Below, piece after piece: positions 4,793-7,802 of a stretch of 7,802 bases of DNA. The first letter of the stretch is position 1. Each line of letters starts with the position of its first letter. The position numbers were made by a program, and so were the translations under genes. A model generated the notes under the pieces. The model saw only the letters and a program-made list of their open reading frames with translations. It was not told the DNA's origin and did no database searches. Source of the DNA: Oscillospiraceae bacterium (GTDB taxonomy: Bacteria > Bacillota > Clostridia > Oscillospirales > Oscillospiraceae); assembly GCA_902766215.1 (NCBI GenBank), contig CACXCV010000038.1, positions 1 through 7,802 of the forward strand, read 5' to 3'.

Positions 4793-5833
4793 ATGTCCAA
4801 TGCCTTCGACTGGAAGAAGCTGCTCTGGTGGGCGCTGGGCCTGCTGGGCGCGGCGCTGGCGGTGCGCTTTCTGCTGCCGCCGCTGCTGCCCTTTGTCTTT
4901 GGCCTGGGGCTGGCGCTGGCGGCCGAGCGCCCGGTGCGCACGCTGACCGGGCGGGGCCTGCGCCGGGGGCTGGCGGCGGCGCTGTGCGTGGGGGCGCTGC
5001 TGCTGCTGGCGGGGGCGGGGCTGTGGCTGCTGCTGCGCCGCGGCGTGTATGAGCTGCAGGCCCTGGGGCGCGAGCTGCCCAGCCTGCTGCGGGGTCTGGC
5101 CGGGCCGATGGCGCGGCTGCGGGCCTGGCTGGACGGGCTGGCGGCCCGGGCACCCGACGGCCTGGGCGCCACGCTGCAGGCCTATGTGGACGCGCTGTTT
5201 GCCTCCGGCCCGGCGATGGCGGGGCGGCTGTCCGAGTCGGCGCTGGGGTGGGCCTCCAGCCTGGCGGCAGGGCTGCCGGGGGCGGTGCTGGCGGTGGTCA
5301 CGGCGCTGCTGTCCGGCTTTCTCATCTCGGCGGAACTGCCGGAGCTGCGGCGCTGGCTGCACCGCCGGCTGCCGGCCGCCTGGGCGCAGCGGCTGGCGGC
5401 GGCGGGCGCCCGGATAAAGCAGGCGCTGGGGGGCTGGGTGCGGGCACAGCTGAAGCTGATGGCCATCACCTTTGCCATTGTCACGCTGGGGCTGCTGCTC
5501 ATCGGCGTGGACTATGCCCTGCTGCTGGGGCTGCTGATTGCGCTGGTGGATGCGCTGCCGGTGTTTGGCGTGGGGACCATCCTGCTGCCCTGGTCGGTGC
5601 TCTCGTTTCTGCGGGGCAACAGCCGCTGCGGCTTTGCCCTCATTGGCATCTATGGCGCGGCGGCGCTGAGCCGCACGGTGCTCGAGCCGCGGCTGGTGGG
5701 CCGGCACATGGGCCTGTCGCCTCTGCTGGCGCTGGCCAGCATGTATCTGGGCTATCATTTTCTGGGCCTGGCGGGGATGATTTTCACGCCCGTGGCGGCC
5801 ATGGTGGTGCAGCAGTTTGGCCGGGCGGAATGA
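4793..5833 (+). CDS. AI-2E family (YtvI/PerM-type) integral membrane protein
   Basis: The 346-residue protein has the AI-2E family layout: hydrophobic segments at about 10-27, 28-44 and 60-82, a soluble amphipathic stretch (about 85-157), a membrane segment at 158-180, another amphipathic part (181-220), then several more from 222 to 338. The family signature DALPVFGVGTILLPW (253-267) and LEPRLVGRHMGLSPLLALAS (297-316) are present; this form is close to YtvI, linked to sporulation in Bacillus. Other family members are transporters or efflux proteins, so substrate and role stay open. The ATG at 4793 has GGGAGGG with a 6-base spacing; a GTG at 4775 lies upstream of that site and is less likely. 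No good promoter was found between 4701 and 4780. The gene is strikingly rich in G+C with long CTG/GCG runs, which creates long false open frames on the other strand. Confidence 0.9.
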   Translation: MSNAFDWKKLLWWALGLLGAALAVRFLLPPLLPFVFGLGLALAAERPVRTLTGRGLRRGLAAALCVGALLLLAGAGLWLLLRRGVYELQALGRELPSLLRGLAGPMARLRAWLDGLAARAPDGLGATLQAYVDALFASGPAMAGRLSESALGWASSLAAGLPGAVLAVVTALLSGFLISAELPELRRWLHRRLPAAWAQRLAAAGARIKQALGGWVRAQLKLMAITFAIVTLGLLLIGVDYALLLGLLIALVDALPVFGVGTILLPWSVLSFLRGNSRCGFALIGIYGAAALSRTVLEPRLVGRHMGLSPLLALASMYLGYHFLGLAGMIFTPVAAMVVQQFGRAE

Positions 5834-5850
5834 AAAAACATGCAAAAAGC

Positions 5851-5879
5851 TTGCAAATGCATTCGATACCGGGTATAAT
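5851..5879 (+). promoter_or_regulatory. Promoter of the sodium-dependent transporter gene
   Basis: -35 TTGCAA (5851-5856), exact 17-base spacer, and perfect TATAAT (5874-5879). It starts 18 bases after the AI-2E stop with no terminator between, so the transporter can be made independently and possibly also by read-through. The expected start near 5886 gives a leader of about 55 bases. The direct repeat TGCAAA at 5841 and 5852 and the inverted pair ATGCA/TGCAT around the -35 could bind a regulator. Confidence 0.82.
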
Positions 5880-5941
5880 GATATCGCTTTTGGGAAGTAA
5901 ATCGCTGCTGCATTGCGAATGAAATCGGGGAGGAAACTGCT

Positions 5942-7315
5942 GTGGAGAGAGAAAAATTTGCATCCCGGCTGGGCTTTTTGCTCATTTCGGCCGGGTGTGC
6001 CATTGGCCTGGGGAATGTATACCGCTTCCCCATTATCACGGGCGCCTATGGCGGGGCGCTGTTTGTCCTGTTTTATATTGCGTTTCTGGTGCTGCTGGGT
6101 CTGCCGGTGATGACGGCGGAGCTGGCGGTGGGCCGCGGCAGCCAGCGCAGCATTGCCTCGTCCTTTGACGTGCTGGAGAGAAAGGGACAGAAGTGGCACT
6201 GGATGAAGTACATGGGCATTGCCGGCAACTATCTGCTGATGATGTGCTATACCACCATTGCCGGGTGGATGCTGGTCTATTTCTGCAAGTTTTTAACCGG
6301 CTCGATCTCCGGCGTGACCGATGTGGGCGAGCTGGGGGCTGTGTTCGGCGCGACCATTTCCAACACGCCGCTGATTATGGCCTCCACCTGGACAACCATC
6401 GTCCTGTGCTTTCTGGTCTGCGCGCTGGGCCTGCAGAAGGGCGTGGAGAAGATCACCAAGGTGATGATGCTGCTGCTGTTTGTGCTGCTGCTGGGTCTGG
6501 CGGTCTATTCGCTGACGCTGGGCGGCGCGGCGGAGGGTCTGCGGTTCTACCTGGTTCCCTCGGTGGACAGCGTGAAGCACAGCGGCCTGGGCGAGGTCAT
6601 TTCCGCCGCCATGGGGCAATCGTTTTTCACGCTGAGCCTGGGCATCGGCTCCATCGCCATCTTCGGCAGCTATATCGGCAGGGAGCGCCGCCTGGTGGGC
6701 GAGGCCCTGACCATCATCGGGCTGGACACGCTGGTGGCGCTGATGAGCGGCCTGATTATCTTTCCCGCCTTTTTTACCTATAACCCCGGGGCGACCATTA
6801 CCGCCGCCGACGGCGGCGCGGGCTTCCTGTTCATGACGCTCTCGAGCATCTTTAACAACATGGGCGGCGTGGGGCGGATTGTGGGCACACTGTTTTTCCT
6901 GTTTATGATTTTTGCGGCGTACTCCACGGTGATTGCCGTGTTTGAAAACATTATGTCCTTCTGGCTGGAAAAGACGCGGCTCAGACGCTGGCAGATTTCG
7001 CTGATCAACATTGTCCTGCTGTGCGTGCTGGCGCTGCCCACCGTGTTCAGCGAGGGGATCTGGAACCACGTCCGCCTGTTCGGCAAGACCTTTATGGATC
7101 TGGAGGACTATACGGTGTCCAACCTGCTGCTGCCTGTCGGCAGCCTGCTGTATGTACTCTTCTGCACCAGCCGCTATGGCTGGGGGTGGAAAAACTACCT
7201 GACCGAGGTCAACACCGGCGACCGCGGCCTGAAAATGCCCCGCTGGATCCGCCCGTATATGAGCTATGTTCTGCCGCTGATCATTTTGGCGGTGCTGGTT
7301 CTGTCAGTGTTATAA
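5942..7315 (+). CDS. Sodium-dependent transporter, NSS (SNF/LeuT-fold) family
   Basis: A 457-residue membrane protein of the neurotransmitter:sodium symporter family, which in bacteria mostly imports amino acids driven by sodium. TM1 has ISAGCAIGLGNVYRFP (15-30) with the conserved unwound-helix motif GN-x-x-RFP; the common Trp is Tyr (Y27). TM6 shows SFFTLSLGIGSIAIFGSY (227-244), and TM7 starts LDTLVALMSGLIIFP (261-275), both typical. About 11 membrane segments can be counted, usual for bacterial members. The start is GTG at 5942: the family commonly begins MEREKFASRLGF, and GGGGAGGA lies eight bases upstream. It has its own promoter (5851-5879) and is followed by a strong stem-loop. The substrate cannot be read from the sequence; tryptophan, tyrosine and small neutral amino acids are known among relatives. 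Confidence 0.94.
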   Translation: MEREKFASRLGFLLISAGCAIGLGNVYRFPIITGAYGGALFVLFYIAFLVLLGLPVMTAELAVGRGSQRSIASSFDVLERKGQKWHWMKYMGIAGNYLLMMCYTTIAGWMLVYFCKFLTGSISGVTDVGELGAVFGATISNTPLIMASTWTTIVLCFLVCALGLQKGVEKITKVMMLLLFVLLLGLAVYSLTLGGAAEGLRFYLVPSVDSVKHSGLGEVISAAMGQSFFTLSLGIGSIAIFGSYIGRERRLVGEALTIIGLDTLVALMSGLIIFPAFFTYNPGATITAADGGAGFLFMTLSSIFNNMGGVGRIVGTLFFLFMIFAAYSTVIAVFENIMSFWLEKTRLRRWQISLINIVLLCVLALPTVFSEGIWNHVRLFGKTFMDLEDYTVSNLLLPVGSLLYVLFCTSRYGWGWKNYLTEVNTGDRGLKMPRWIRPYMSYVLPLIILAVLVLSVL

Positions 7316-7323
7316 AAGAAGCA

Positions 7324-7363
7324 GCCTGCGCGCCCGCACCGATGCCGGTGCGGGCGCGCAGGC
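7324..7363. terminator. 18-bp perfect stem-loop after the transporter gene, probable terminator
   Basis: GCCTGCGCGCCCGCACCG (7324-7341) pairs perfectly with 7346-7363 across a 4-base loop. It begins eight bases after the transporter stop and lies before the holB promoter, as expected of a terminator. However, the plus strand continues CGTTATAACC with no T-run. The T-rich side (TTCTTTTATAA) is on the minus strand, where no gene is seen to end. It may terminate by another mechanism or mainly protect the RNA end. Confidence 0.65.
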
Positions 7364-7416
7364 CGTTATAACCGGCAAATTTCCTGAAAAAAGAGATAGC
7401 GGATTTCCCTGCGGCT

Positions 7417-7425
7417 TGGTATAAT
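7417..7425 (+). promoter_or_regulatory. Extended -10 promoter for holB
   Basis: TGG-TATAAT (7417-7425) is a perfect extended -10. The position 17 bases upstream (7397-7402, TAGCGG) is not a recognisable -35, as is common for extended -10 promoters. The expected start near 7432 leaves a leader of about 65 bases before holB. Confidence 0.68.
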
Positions 7426-7497
7426 AGAACATGGCCAGGTGCAGGCTGCGGCGTGCCGCGGCCGGTTGACCCAGTTGATGCGGAGGAGGGCGGCAAT

Positions 7498-7802
7498 ATG
7501 ATCTGCGGCAATGAGACGCTGCTGCGGCAGGTAAACGCCATGCTCTCCCGCGGGGCGCTGCCCCAGTGCGTGCTGCTGGCCGGGCCTGAGGGCGCGGGCA
7601 AGAGCCAGCTGGCCGGCTATCTGGCCATGGCGCTGCAATGCCGCGCGCCCCGCGGCGGGCAGCCCTGCGGCCAGTGCGCCGAGTGCCGCCGCGTGGAGGG
7701 CCGCGTCCATCCGGACGTGATTGCCGTGGACAGCGACAAGCAGACCATCCCCGTGGAGACGGTGCGCCAGGTGCGGGCCGACGCCTTTGTCCTGCCCAAT
7801 CA
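7498..7802 (+). CDS. holB: DNA polymerase III delta' subunit, N-terminal part, cut by window edge
   Basis: The first 101 codons are visible; the gene continues past the right edge. The protein begins MICGNETLLRQVNAMLSRGA and carries the Walker A-like loop GPEGAGKS (29-36). A zinc-binding cluster follows, with C48, C57, C60 and C63 in CGQCAEC. Then come VHPDVIAVD (70-78) and VETVRQVRADAFVLPN (86-101). This is the clamp-loader AAA+ fold; the short N terminus before the P-loop fits delta' rather than the gamma/tau subunit DnaX, which begins with a longer conserved segment. Delta' helps load the sliding clamp onto primed DNA. GGAGGAGGG at 7482-7490 with a 7-base spacing fixes the ATG at 7498. Its own promoter and the preceding stem-loop separate it from the transporter. 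Family is firm; delta' over DnaX is very likely. Confidence 0.92.
   Translation, partial: MICGNETLLRQVNAMLSRGALPQCVLLAGPEGAGKSQLAGYLAMALQCRAPRGGQPCGQCAECRRVEGRVHPDVIAVDSDKQTIPVETVRQVRADAFVLPN

Noticed and set aside
4670..6199. 509-codon minus-strand open frame opposite the AI-2E and transporter genes
   Set aside because: It is a Gln/Arg/Pro-rich mirror of the very G+C-rich AI-2E gene and crosses the gap and promoter into the transporter gene. No family motif is present.

Overview
The window looks like chromosome from a G+C-rich member of the Clostridia, most likely Oscillospiraceae/Ruminococcaceae-like. The basis is strong AGGAGG-type ribosome-binding sites, G/C-rich third codon positions, a Bacillus/Clostridium-type aspartokinase with an internal start, a PheB-like ACT protein, and a glycoside hydrolase 3 enzyme of the kind common in gut clostridia. 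No mobile element, CRISPR array, tRNA or rRNA was seen. The assignment to a lineage is inference.

Layout. Positions 1-482 (minus strand) hold the N-terminal 160 residues of a GH3 beta-glucosidase-type enzyme that runs off the left edge; its extended -10 promoter lies at 523-552. A divergent intergenic region with a 17-bp hairpin (601-637) follows. Then come two plus-strand genes: an unrecognised exported Cys-containing protein (707-1405) and a 63-residue conserved-looking protein (1472-1663). They end at a perfect 18-bp stem terminator (1668-1707) shared with the convergent operon on the other strand.

The minus-strand operon (4632 down to 1717) reads: PheB-like HTH-ACT protein, homoserine dehydrogenase (hom), aspartokinase (lysC). 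A good sigma-A-type promoter precedes it and is overlapped by a palindrome. LysC and Hom catalyse the first and third steps of the aspartate pathway leading to threonine, methionine and lysine. The small ACT protein is a likely amino-acid-sensing regulator. Hom appears to have a collapsed C-terminal ACT region, whereas LysC keeps its tandem ACT domains and carries a strong internal ribosome-binding site for a separate beta subunit.

The right part is on the plus strand: an AI-2E/YtvI-type membrane protein (4793-5833), a sodium-dependent NSS-family transporter with its own promoter (5942-7315), a strong stem-loop, and the first 101 codons of the DNA polymerase III delta' subunit (holB, 7498 to the right edge). 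Most of the window is ordinary chromosome. The points worth a second look are the lysC internal start, the altered Hom C terminus beside a free-standing ACT protein, the palindromes around the pheB/AI-2E divergent promoter region, and the unrecognised exported protein with two PEGA-like repeats.
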